A stretch of DNA of 11,776 nt from Acidimicrobiia bacterium. GTDB taxonomy: Bacteria; Actinomycetota; Acidimicrobiia; Acidimicrobiales; Ilumatobacteraceae. Position numbers and translations under genes: made by a program. Every line of letters begins with the position of its first letter. Within the stretch, counting starts at the first letter, position 1. The notes under the pieces were generated by a model. That model saw nothing but the letters and a program-made list of their open reading frames with translations, was not told the origin of the DNA and made no database searches. The stretch covers positions 1 through 11,776 of the forward strand of contig JAUHYJ010000050.1 of NCBI GenBank assembly GCA_030425785.1. Reading direction: 5' to 3'. This document shows, in pieces, positions 6,549-11,776 of this stretch.

Positions 6549-7381
6549 CCCTTCACCGCCCCGCCGACGAGCCCTTGCGCCATGCGGCCCTGCACGATCA
6601 CGAAGAAGATGATGACGGGGATGGCGACCAGCACCGAGCCGGCCATGATCTGCCCCCACTCGGGCGCACCCAGGTTCGACTGCTGGGCGATGTCGCGCAG
6701 CCAGAGGGGGAGCGTCTGGACCTCGTCGTCGGTCAGCAGCACCGACGCCAGCGCGAACTCGTTCCAGACCTGGATGAACGCGAACACACCGGAGGCGACG
6801 AGGCCGGGGGCGATCAGCGGGAAGGTGATGCGCCGGAACGCGCCGAGGCGGGTGCAGCCGTCGACCATGGCGGCCTCTTCGAGATCGACCGGTACACCGG
6901 CCACGAAGCCACGCAGCATCCAGATCGTGAACGGCACCACCATGGCGACGTAGATGATCGAGACGCCGGCGAGCGAATTGAGCAGCCCCAACCCGGAGAT
7001 CATCTTGTACTGGGCGATGAACATCGCCTCGGCCGGCAGCATCTGGACGAGGATGATGGTCAGCACGAACGTCCGGCGGCCCCGGAAGCGGAAGCGTGAG
7101 ATGGCGAGCGCCGCCAGCGTCGCGAAGACGATGCACACGACCAGCGCGACGGCCACCACGATGACCGACATCTTGAGCGACTCGAAGAACGGGGTGTCGT
7201 TCGTGACGTTGCGATAGTTCTGGAAGGTGCCCCCGAACGGCAGGAAGGTCGGGGTGAGCCGGCTGATCGTGAGCGGCGTCAGGAACGACGAGTTGATCAT
7301 CCAGTACACCGGAAACGCCCACATGGCCGCGACGATCAGCGCCGTGAGCGCGGCGAGCCACCGCTTGAGTCTGCGTCCCAT
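6545..7381 (-). CDS. Carbohydrate ABC transporter permease (MalG type)
   Basis: This 278-residue inner-membrane protein is the second permease of a sugar importer of the CUT1 class. Hydrophobic segments are visible at about 9-29, 71-94, 104-122, 138-157, 190-210 and 248-265. The cytoplasmic EAA loop, LEEAAMVDGCTRLGAFRRI (167-185) followed by TFPLIAPG, is the contact site for the ATPase. The N-terminal MWAFPVYWMINSSF is typical of MalG-type permeases. I chose the ATG at 7381 because it overlaps the upstream permease stop by one base (TGATG) and gives the normal family length. Its own stop overlaps the nagZ start (ATGA). Substrate specificity cannot be read from the permease; context suggests GlcNAc oligomers. 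No ATPase gene is nearby. Confidence 0.93.
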   Translation of the reverse strand: MGRRLKRWLAALTALIVAAMWAFPVYWMINSSFLTPLTISRLTPTFLPFGGTFQNYRNVTNDTPFFESLKMSVIVVAVALVVCIVFATLAALAISRFRFRGRRTFVLTIILVQMLPAEAMFIAQYKMISGLGLLNSLAGVSIIYVAMVVPFTIWMLRGFVAGVPVDLEEAAMVDGCTRLGAFRRITFPLIAPGLVASGVFAFIQVWNEFALASVLLTDDEVQTLPLWLRDIAQQSNLGAPEWGQIMAGSVLVAIPVIIFFVIVQGRMAQGLVGGAVKG

Positions 7382-8322
7382 CAGTTCGCGTCCTCTCTGA
7401 GCAGCTCGCGCACGTAGAACCCGCTCACGCCGAGCGTGATCAGGAGCACGATCATCGCCGCCGAGGCGGCCGCTCCGAAGTGGCCCTGGCCGATGCCGAG
7501 GCCGTAGATGTAGGTGCCGAGCAGGTCGTAGTCGTCGCCCTTCGGGCCGAGGTCCTGCAGGAGCTGGATCTGGGCATAGACCCGCAGGTCCCAGATGAAC
7601 TGCAGCAGCAGGAGGATGATGAGGACCGGACGGACCGTCGGCATGAGGATGTAGATCAGGGTCTGTCGGGCGTTGGCGCCGTCGAGTTGGGCCGCCTCGA
7701 GCATCTCCTCGCTGACCTGGGTCAGCGCGGCGTACACCGAGATCGCCACGAACGGCACGGAGGCCCAGGTGATGATGACCGACGCGACGAAGAAGAAGCT
7801 GAGCGGTTGCTCGAGCCAGTTGTGGCCGACCATGTCGACACCCGGCAACAGGCTGAGCGTGTAGTTGAGGACCCCGTTGCGGGCGTCGATCAACCAGCTC
7901 CACACGGTCATCTGGGCGACGATCGGCATCGCCCACGCGAGCAGCAGGGCGGTCTGGAGCACGAGTCGCGACCAGGTCGGTGCGGCCTTCATGAGCAGTG
8001 CCAGCAGGATGCCGATCGTCATGGTGGCGAGTGCGGTCGCCGCCATGAACACCAGCGAGCGGACGACGACCGTCCAGAAGAAGCCGTCGCTCAGGAGCGC
8101 GGTGTAGTTGTCGAACCACACCCACGGGGCGGCCTCGCCGAACTGTTGGCGCAGGCCGTACTCGCGCATCGAGTTGAGGATCTGCCAACCCATCGGGTAG
8201 GCGAGGCCGACGATCAGTACCGCGACCGCCGGCACGACCAGCCAGTACGGCAGCTGCGTGGCGCGCCCGCGTCGCGTGGTCGGCGAGTCGGAGTCGGGCA
8301 TCGAGGTCGTTGCGGTCGACAT
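7381..8322 (-). CDS. Carbohydrate ABC transporter permease (MalF type)
   Basis: This 313-residue protein is the first permease of the importer and pairs with the MalG-type gene that follows. Hydrophobic segments lie at about 26-47, 84-110, 118-138, 175-197, 231-250 and 285-303. The EAA loop is seen as EEMLEAAQLDGANARQT (205-221) followed by LIYILMPTVRP. The start at 8322 is supported by GGAAGGA at 8329-8335; the open frame runs upstream to 8472 but that part is a low-complexity Thr/Pro/Arg-rich translation of the intergenic region. A GC hairpin lies between it and the binding-protein gene, which may lower permease expression relative to the binding protein. Known relatives are N,N'-diacetylchitobiose, cellobiose and maltose systems; chitobiose or GlcNAc is inferred from the neighbours. 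Confidence 0.92.
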   Translation of the reverse strand: MSTATTSMPDSDSPTTRRGRATQLPYWLVVPAVAVLIVGLAYPMGWQILNSMREYGLRQQFGEAAPWVWFDNYTALLSDGFFWTVVVRSLVFMAATALATMTIGILLALLMKAAPTWSRLVLQTALLLAWAMPIVAQMTVWSWLIDARNGVLNYTLSLLPGVDMVGHNWLEQPLSFFFVASVIITWASVPFVAISVYAALTQVSEEMLEAAQLDGANARQTLIYILMPTVRPVLIILLLLQFIWDLRVYAQIQLLQDLGPKGDDYDLLGTYIYGLGIGQGHFGAAASAAMIVLLITLGVSGFYVRELLREDAN

Positions 8323-8328
8323 GTCGGT

Positions 8329-8335
8329 TCCTTCC
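8329..8335 (-). promoter_or_regulatory. Ribosome-binding site of the MalF-type permease
   Basis: GGAAGGA on the minus strand lies 6 nt before the ATG at 8322. It decides the start against the longer in-frame extension to 8472. Confidence 0.7.
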
Positions 8336-8435
8336 GAGCGCGGTGGATGGTCGGTGCGCGACGATTCGCCGGTGGACGTGGTCGCGGTGGTGGTCGTGGT
8401 CGCGGGGTGTGGTCCTGGCGGTGTCGATCGTGCCG

Positions 8436-8472
8436 GTGTGCGGGCGGGGTGGCGGGAACCCCACCCGCACAC
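8436..8472 (-). terminator. Long GC-rich hairpin between binding-protein and permease genes
   Basis: Arms at 8436-8450 and 8458-8472 pair over 15 bp with one G-U wobble in the minus-strand RNA and a 7-nt loop. The stem starts 13 nt after the binding-protein stop. No U-tract follows. In comparable sugar operons such a hairpin stabilises the binding-protein mRNA or partly ends transcription, so that more binding protein than permease is made. The rest of the 163-bp gap (to 8323) is GTGG/GTCG-rich, with a 10-bp direct repeat GTGGTCGCGG at 8378 and 8396, but shows no gene. Confidence 0.6.
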
Positions 8473-8485
8473 GGGCGATCGGGGA

Positions 8486-9922
8486 TCAGCCGTTGATCAC
8501 GTCGTTGATCTTGTCGTCGTACTCCGCGGCGAGCGATGCGACGTCGCCGCCCTCGGCGACGGCCTGGAAGTACTGCTCGAGGAGCTGCTGTTCCTCGACC
8601 GCCGTCCAACCCGGCGCCGCCGGGGTCAGCTTCGCAGCTGCGGCGGTGTCGAGCGAGATCTGGGCGATCGCCGGGTCGGCGGCCGAGTCGACGTACACCG
8701 AACCGAACTCGGTGTTGGCCGGCCCGAGGCCGTTCTGGGCCAGGATCGTCTGGTACTCGTCCGAGAAGATGATGGTCATCAGCTCGAGCGCCGCGTCCTG
8801 GTGTTCCGAGGCGGCGGAGATGCCGATGTTCGAACCGCCGGCGAAGACCGGGGCGATGCCACCGTCGACGCCGGGCAGCGCGTAGGCGCCGAACGTGTCG
8901 GGGTTCCAGGTCGCGACGGCTTCACCCTCGTCGTTCTCCGAGATGTCGCCGAGGCTCCAGTAGGCCCAGTTCGGGGCGAGGGTCGTCGCCACGTCCGTGT
9001 CGGGGAGGAAGTCGTCGTTGATCGCCTGGTAGGCGGTCGCATCGGTGTCGGTCGCTCCGGCGACGGACGCCGTCGTGAACAGCTCCTGCCACATCTCCAT
9101 GCCGGCGATCGACTCGGGCGACGACAGCGACGCCGTCCATTCGCCACCGTCGTAGGTCGCGAGGTCGCCACCGTTGGCGAAGATCCAGGCGATGCCGTCG
9201 CGCCAGTCCTGGCCGGGGATGTAGGCACCCGAGCCGGCGGACTTCAACGTGGCGTTGACGTCGGTGAACTCCTGCAGGGTGGCGGGCTCGGCGACGCCGG
9301 CGGCCTCGTACAGGTCCTTGCGGTACCAGGCGAAGCGTGAGCCGAAGTAGTAGGGGAGCGAGTAGACGGTGTCGCCGACCGAACCGGCCTCGACGAAGCC
9401 CTGGAGCAGGGCATCGCCGCCGAGCTCCTCGTAGTGCGGCGTCAGGTCGCTGTACGCGCCGACCGCGGTGAAGGTCGCGGTCTGCGTGTTGCCCGTCTCG
9501 AACACGTCGGGCGTCGAGGACGAGTCGGGGAGCGCGGCGGTCAGCGACGGGATCAGGTCGCCCCAACCGATCTGCTCGATCGAGAGCTCGCCGCCGTTCA
9601 TCGCCGAGTACGTGTCGGTGAGGTAGGTCAACGCCGCTTCGGGGGTGTCGGTGCCGGCCAGCCACAGGGTGATGTCCTCGCCCTCGGCCATGTCGTCACC
9701 GGAGGTCTCGTCCTCGGTGGCCGCGTCGTCGGTCGTGTCGTCGGTCGTGTCGTCGCCCTCGTCGGACGGCTCCTCGGACGAGTCGGCGTCGTCGGACGAG
9801 TCGTCGGCCGGCGCGTCGCTCGTCTCGGGGGCGTCGTCGCTGCTCGAGTCGTCGTCGCCGCCGCACGCGGCGAGCGCCACTGCGGCCAGGACAACCGCAA
9901 TTGCTGTCTGCTTCTTCTTCAT
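8486..9922 (-). CDS. Sugar ABC transporter substrate-binding lipoprotein
   Basis: This 478-residue extracytoplasmic receptor would bind the imported sugar and deliver it to the two permeases. The N-terminus has basic residues (MKKK), a hydrophobic stretch and a lipobox LAAC with Cys20 as the predicted lipidated residue. Residues about 23-80 are a low-complexity Asp/Ser/Thr/Glu linker that lifts the length above the usual 400-450. The mature domain begins near ITLWLAGTDTPE (84-95) and contains PSLTAALPD, TPDVFETGNTQ and YSLPYYFGSRFAWYRKDL, typical of family-1 extracellular solute-binding proteins. The ATG at 9922 has AAGGGGAG at 9927-9934 as ribosome-binding site. It lies 60 bp after the repressor gene. 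The ligand is inferred from context (chitobiose, GlcNAc or other GlcNAc-containing oligomers); a related glucoside ligand is not excluded. Confidence 0.93.
   Translation of the reverse strand: MKKKQTAIAVVLAAVALAACGGDDDSSSDDAPETSDAPADDSSDDADSSEEPSDEGDDTTDDTTDDAATEDETSGDDMAEGEDITLWLAGTDTPEAALTYLTDTYSAMNGGELSIEQIGWGDLIPSLTAALPDSSSTPDVFETGNTQTATFTAVGAYSDLTPHYEELGGDALLQGFVEAGSVGDTVYSLPYYFGSRFAWYRKDLYEAAGVAEPATLQEFTDVNATLKSAGSGAYIPGQDWRDGIAWIFANGGDLATYDGGEWTASLSSPESIAGMEMWQELFTTASVAGATDTDATAYQAINDDFLPDTDVATTLAPNWAYWSLGDISENDEGEAVATWNPDTFGAYALPGVDGGIAPVFAGGSNIGISAASEHQDAALELMTIIFSDEYQTILAQNGLGPANTEFGSVYVDSAADPAIAQISLDTAAAAKLTPAAPGWTAVEEQQLLEQYFQAVAEGGDVASLAAEYDDKINDVING
9725..9755. repeat. 12-bp tandem repeat in the lipoprotein linker
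   Basis: GTCGTCGGTCGT occurs twice in tandem (9725-9736, 9737-9748) plus a 7-bp partial copy. It encodes the DDTT repeat of the acidic linker and is likely to vary in copy number among strains. Confidence 0.75.
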
Positions 9923-9926
9923 GGTT

Positions 9927-9934
9927 CTCCCCTT
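9927..9934 (-). promoter_or_regulatory. Ribosome-binding site of the binding-protein gene
   Basis: AAGGGGAG on the minus strand lies 4 nt before the ATG at 9922. The 60-bp gap to the repressor gene also holds a near-perfect 12-bp palindrome, GGGTACGTGCCC at 9943-9954, of unknown role; no convincing promoter is seen there. Confidence 0.7.
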
Positions 9935-9982
9935 GTTGGTGTGGGTACGTGCCCTCAGCCGGGTGACTTCGGACGGGTGGGG

Positions 9983-11140
9983 TCAGGCGACCCCGAGTTG
10001 GCCTCGCAAGACCAGGACAACGGCCCCGAGCAGGACCAGGTCGGGCCCGAGCTCGGTCATCCGCAACTGCATGTCGCCGTGCGAGTCGGGGAGCATGCGG
10101 TCGCGCATCGTGGACTGCGCTGCGGTGAGGAGTGGGCCCGAGATGGTGTCGGCCGGTCCGGCGAGCACCACCTCGGTGAGATTGAGTGCGCTGACGATCG
10201 GCGCCAGGACGATGCCGAGCCGGCGCCCTGCTTCGGTCAGCACCGCATGGCGGTCGGCCGCAGGGTCGGCGAGGCGTTCGTCGATCCGCGGGATCGCGAG
10301 CCACCGCTCGAGGCAGCCCCGGTTGCCACAGACGCAGAGCTCACCGTCGTCGGTGCCGCTCACGACGTGGCCGATCTCGCCGGCGGCGTGTCGTGCGCCA
10401 CTGACGGTCCGGCCGTCGATCATCAGGCCCGAGCCGACGCCGCGGCCGATGCGGACGAGCATCATGTCGGGTTGGCCGTCGCCGAACGAGAACTCGCCGA
10501 CGACGGCGGTGTCGGCGTCGTTGGCGACGGCGACGGGCAAGCCGCTGGCCGTCGCGAGTCGTGCTTGCAGTGGCACGTCACGCCATCCGAAGTTGGGCGC
10601 CGACAGGACGACGCCGCGGTCGTCGACGATGCCGGGGCTCCCGACACCGACACCGATCACCGGGCGGTGAGCGAGCTCGACGAGTTCGGCCAGCAGCGTC
10701 TCGGCGGCGACGATCGCATCTTCTCCCTGGGCTCGTGGGATGTCGACGGCGGCCCGATGAATCACCTCGCCGGCGAGGTCGGTGACCACGCCGACGAACG
10801 AGTGCAGGCCCGAGAGATCGAGACCGATGATGTGGTGCCCCTCCCGGTTGACGTCGAGCATCGTCGCCGGCTTGCCGGGCCGCGAGGCGGGACGAGTCCC
10901 GAGCTCGACGACGAAGTCCTCGTCGACGAGATCGGCGACGACGTCCGAGATCGTGACCCGACTGAGACCGAGGTCGCGGGACAGGTCGGCGCGTGACAGA
11001 CCGCGGCCGCGATACAGCGCCTGGAGCACGAGTGAGCGGTGGTGGCTCCGCGCATCACTGGGGACCAGTGGCTGGGTCGTGCTCCCCTTGCCGAGCCACC
11101 GGGTGGCGGGGCTGGTCGAGGCGGGAGGGCGTTCGGACAC
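9983..11140 (-). CDS. ROK-family transcriptional repressor of the amino-sugar cluster
   Basis: This 385-residue protein has an N-terminal winged helix-turn-helix (about 33-80, with SRADLSRDLGLSRVTISDVV) followed by a ROK sugar-binding domain. The ROK part keeps GEIGH (254-258) and CVCGNRGC (269-276), so His258, Cys269, Cys271 and Cys276 can bind the structural zinc. The ATP loop DxGGTK is replaced by GLDLSGLH (106-113), so it should sense a sugar and not phosphorylate it. Relatives are NagC, Mlc and XylR. As first gene of the cluster it probably represses its own promoter and is released by GlcNAc, GlcNAc-6-P or a disaccharide. The start is GTG at 11140; in-frame upstream sequence reaches a stop within 6 codons. 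AAAGGA sits only one base before GTG, too close for a normal site, and the promoter position suggests leaderless translation. Confidence 0.92.
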   Translation of the reverse strand: MSERPPASTSPATRWLGKGSTTQPLVPSDARSHHRSLVLQALYRGRGLSRADLSRDLGLSRVTISDVVADLVDEDFVVELGTRPASRPGKPATMLDVNREGHHIIGLDLSGLHSFVGVVTDLAGEVIHRAAVDIPRAQGEDAIVAAETLLAELVELAHRPVIGVGVGSPGIVDDRGVVLSAPNFGWRDVPLQARLATASGLPVAVANDADTAVVGEFSFGDGQPDMMLVRIGRGVGSGLMIDGRTVSGARHAAGEIGHVVSGTDDGELCVCGNRGCLERWLAIPRIDERLADPAADRHAVLTEAGRRLGIVLAPIVSALNLTEVVLAGPADTISGPLLTAAQSTMRDRMLPDSHGDMQLRMTELGPDLVLLGAVVLVLRGQLGVA

Positions 11141-11176
11141 GTCCTTTAGTAAAGCTTACAAACTAAATACCGTCAA
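11141..11176 (-). promoter_or_regulatory. Promoter of the repressor/transport operon, probably leaderless
   Basis: On the minus strand TTGACG (11171-11176, 5 of 6 to the -35 consensus) is followed by a 17-bp spacer and TTTACT (11148-11153, 4 of 6 to the -10 consensus). Seven bases separate the -10 from the GTG start, so the predicted transcription start coincides with the start codon. The stretch is strikingly AT-rich for this genome, which supports a control region. Confidence 0.6.
11145..11167. promoter_or_regulatory. Putative ROK repressor operator overlapping the promoter
   Basis: TTTAGT (11145-11150) and ACTAAA (11162-11167) form a perfect 6-bp inverted repeat with an 11-bp centre that includes AAGCTT. 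It covers the -10 and most of the spacer, so a bound repressor would block RNA polymerase. The minus-strand half TTTAGTTTGT resembles the half-site I recall for XylR-type ROK repressors. Binding by the adjacent repressor is inferred. Confidence 0.5.
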
Positions 11177-11220
11177 GTCGGGAATTGCGATCGGACGAAC
11201 GGAACTCGGTGCACGCCTCG

Positions 11221-11262
11221 GCGCTCCCGCCGGGCGGCGTCGAGAGGCGGTGGGGGGAGCGC
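11221..11262 (-). terminator. Possible terminator hairpin downstream of tRNA-Pro
   Basis: GCGCTCCC (11221-11228) pairs perfectly with GGGAGCGC (11255-11262) around a 26-nt GC-rich loop that can fold further. It begins 8 nt after the tRNA CCA end and lies before the cluster promoter. There is no U-tract. It would insulate the tRNA transcript from the cluster; this is inferred from position. Confidence 0.35.
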
Positions 11263-11270
11263 ACTCGAGT

Positions 11271-11348
11271 TGGTCGGGATGGGGAGATTCGAACTCCCGG
11301 CCCCCTGCTCCCAAAGCAGGTGCGCTAGCCAGACTGCGCCACATCCCG
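11271..11348 (-). tRNA. tRNA-Pro (anticodon UGG), CCA encoded
   Basis: The minus strand folds as a full cloverleaf. The 7-bp acceptor stem is CGGGATG with CATCCCG, the D stem is GCGC/GCGC, the anticodon stem is CCTGC/GCAGG around loop TTTGGGA with anticodon TGG (+ strand 11311-11313), and the T stem is GGGAG/CTCCC with loop TTCGAAT. The discriminator is A at 11274 and CCA is encoded at 11273-11271. All stems are perfectly paired and the total length is 78 nt including CCA. I see no direct repeat of its 3' end in the window that would mark an integrated element. Confidence 0.97.
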
Positions 11349-11370
11349 GTGCGCCCGTGAGCGCTCGCTC

Positions 11371-11376
11371 ATGCTA
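11371..11376 (-). promoter_or_regulatory. Possible -10 element for tRNA-Pro
   Basis: TAGCAT (TANNNT) on the minus strand lies 22 nt before the tRNA 5' end, in the 46-bp gap after the phosphatase gene. No convincing -35 is seen. A short inverted repeat, TGAGCG/CGCTCA (11358-11371), overlaps it and could instead end the phosphatase transcript. Confidence 0.25.
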
Positions 11377-11394
11377 GCGGTGGCCTCCGGCTCG

Positions 11395-11776
11395 TCATGA
11401 CGCCGTCGCGATCGAATCGTCGTGATCGAACTCGTCACGATCGAGACGGCGTTCGACCCGACGGCCGCGTCCGAACACGAACGTCGTGGTGAGGCGGTCG
11501 GGGGTGACGTCGACGACGAGGAAGCCGTGCTCGTCCAGCTCGAGCAGGTCGATGCCCGGGTTCAGCCGGTCGATGATCCAGCCGAGCAGTCGGCGCGGCA
11601 GCAACGTCCGACGCCGGACGGCCGCCGCGAACGTGTGCCCCGAGATCGATGGGCACGTGAACTCGTGCGCGACGGTCCGGTCGTCGTCGAGATCGACGAG
11701 CGCACGCGACCAGCCGGCGTGGAGGTCGCCGGAGAACACGACCGGCCGGCCCGCGGCGCCGTCGAGCACGCCGAAC
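11395..11776 (-). CDS. PhoD-like phosphatase/phosphodiesterase, C-terminal end (truncated by window edge)
   Basis: The frame is open from the window edge to the TGA at 11397-11395 and gives 126 residues. VVFSGDLHAGWSRAL is the C-terminal metallophosphatase motif of the PhoD-like family, in which the His of GD(L/V)H is a metal ligand. It is followed by EFTCPSISG and, near the end, GFLVVDVTPDRLTTTFVF, matching the usual PhoD ending (EF-x-S-SIS ... VDVTPDR). Such enzymes are usually exported phosphodiesterases or alkaline phosphatases using Ca and Fe. The signal peptide and most of the active site are outside the window. Its link to the amino-sugar cluster is only positional; the tRNA gene separates them. 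Confidence 0.82.
   Translation of the reverse strand, partial: FGVLDGAAGRPVVFSGDLHAGWSRALVDLDDDRTVAHEFTCPSISGHTFAAAVRRRTLLPRRLLGWIIDRLNPGIDLLELDEHGFLVVDVTPDRLTTTFVFGRGRRVERRLDRDEFDHDDSIATAS

Noticed and set aside
4674..6953. A 759-codon open frame on the plus strand opposite nagZ and the kinase
   Set aside because: It lies antisense to genes with complete catalytic motifs, its translation is Arg/Gly/Asp-rich without recognisable motifs, and long antisense frames are expected at this GC content.
8341..8435. GTGG/GTCG-rich tract as a CRISPR-like or regulatory repeat array
   Set aside because: Only one 10-bp direct repeat recurs, spacing is irregular, and the composition alone explains the pattern.
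8323..8472. An N-terminal extension of the first permease to 8472
   Set aside because: The extension is low-complexity Thr/Pro/Arg, crosses the hairpin region, and the ATG at 8322 has a strong ribosome-binding site.
9434..10996. A 520-codon open frame on the plus strand opposite the binding protein and repressor
   Set aside because: It is a GC-driven shadow; the minus-strand genes have lipobox, HTH and zinc motifs, while this frame has only low-complexity Val/Arg/Gly/Asp sequence.
11271..11348. tRNA-Pro as an attachment site of an integrated element
   Set aside because: There is no integrase gene, no repeated tRNA 3' end in the window and no change in base composition beside it.

Overview
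The window looks like chromosomal DNA from a high-GC actinobacterium, most plausibly of the Acidimicrobiia/Ilumatobacter type. The reasons are strong G/C bias at third codon positions, short or overlapping intergenic junctions, a lipoprotein with a long Asp/Ser/Thr-rich linker, sugar ABC permeases without an adjacent ATPase, and a probable leaderless promoter. The taxonomic guess is an inference from style, not from a marker gene.

Layout. Plus strand, 1-1016: the 3' part of a DUF2786-type gene, overlapping by ATGA with a small gene for an HExxH metallohydrolase. Everything from 1047 to the right edge is on the minus strand. Reading leftwards from 11140, there are nine co-directional genes: a ROK-family repressor, a lipoprotein sugar-binding protein, two sugar ABC permeases, a family-3 glycoside hydrolase (NagZ-like), a ROK sugar kinase, NagB, NagA and a 6-phosphofructokinase. 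Junctions from the first permease to nagA are -8 to +10 bp, so that block is almost certainly co-transcribed. Hairpins lie after the binding-protein gene and after nagA. Upstream of the cluster lie a tRNA-Pro(UGG) gene and the 3' end of a PhoD-like phosphatase gene, both also on the minus strand.

How the genes work together. The cluster reads as a self-contained route for amino-sugar oligomers such as chitobiose or a cell-wall disaccharide. The lipoprotein and permeases import the sugar, powered by an ATPase encoded elsewhere. The GH3 enzyme splits it inside the cell to GlcNAc, and the ROK kinase makes GlcNAc-6-P. NagA deacetylates this to GlcN-6-P, NagB converts it to fructose-6-P plus ammonia, and PFK makes fructose-1,6-bisphosphate. 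The ROK repressor is the first gene. Its promoter has TTGACG, a 17-bp spacer and TTTACT, ends 7 nt before the GTG start, and is overlapped by an inverted repeat. This suggests an autoregulated leaderless transcript induced by an amino sugar.

Points of interest: the kinase has lost all four ROK zinc ligands while the repressor keeps them; the GH3 enzyme may be a phosphorylase rather than a hydrolase; PFK has a mixed ATP/PPi-type active-site signature and may have its own leaderless promoter. I found no CRISPR array, insertion sequence, phage gene or obviously new defence system.
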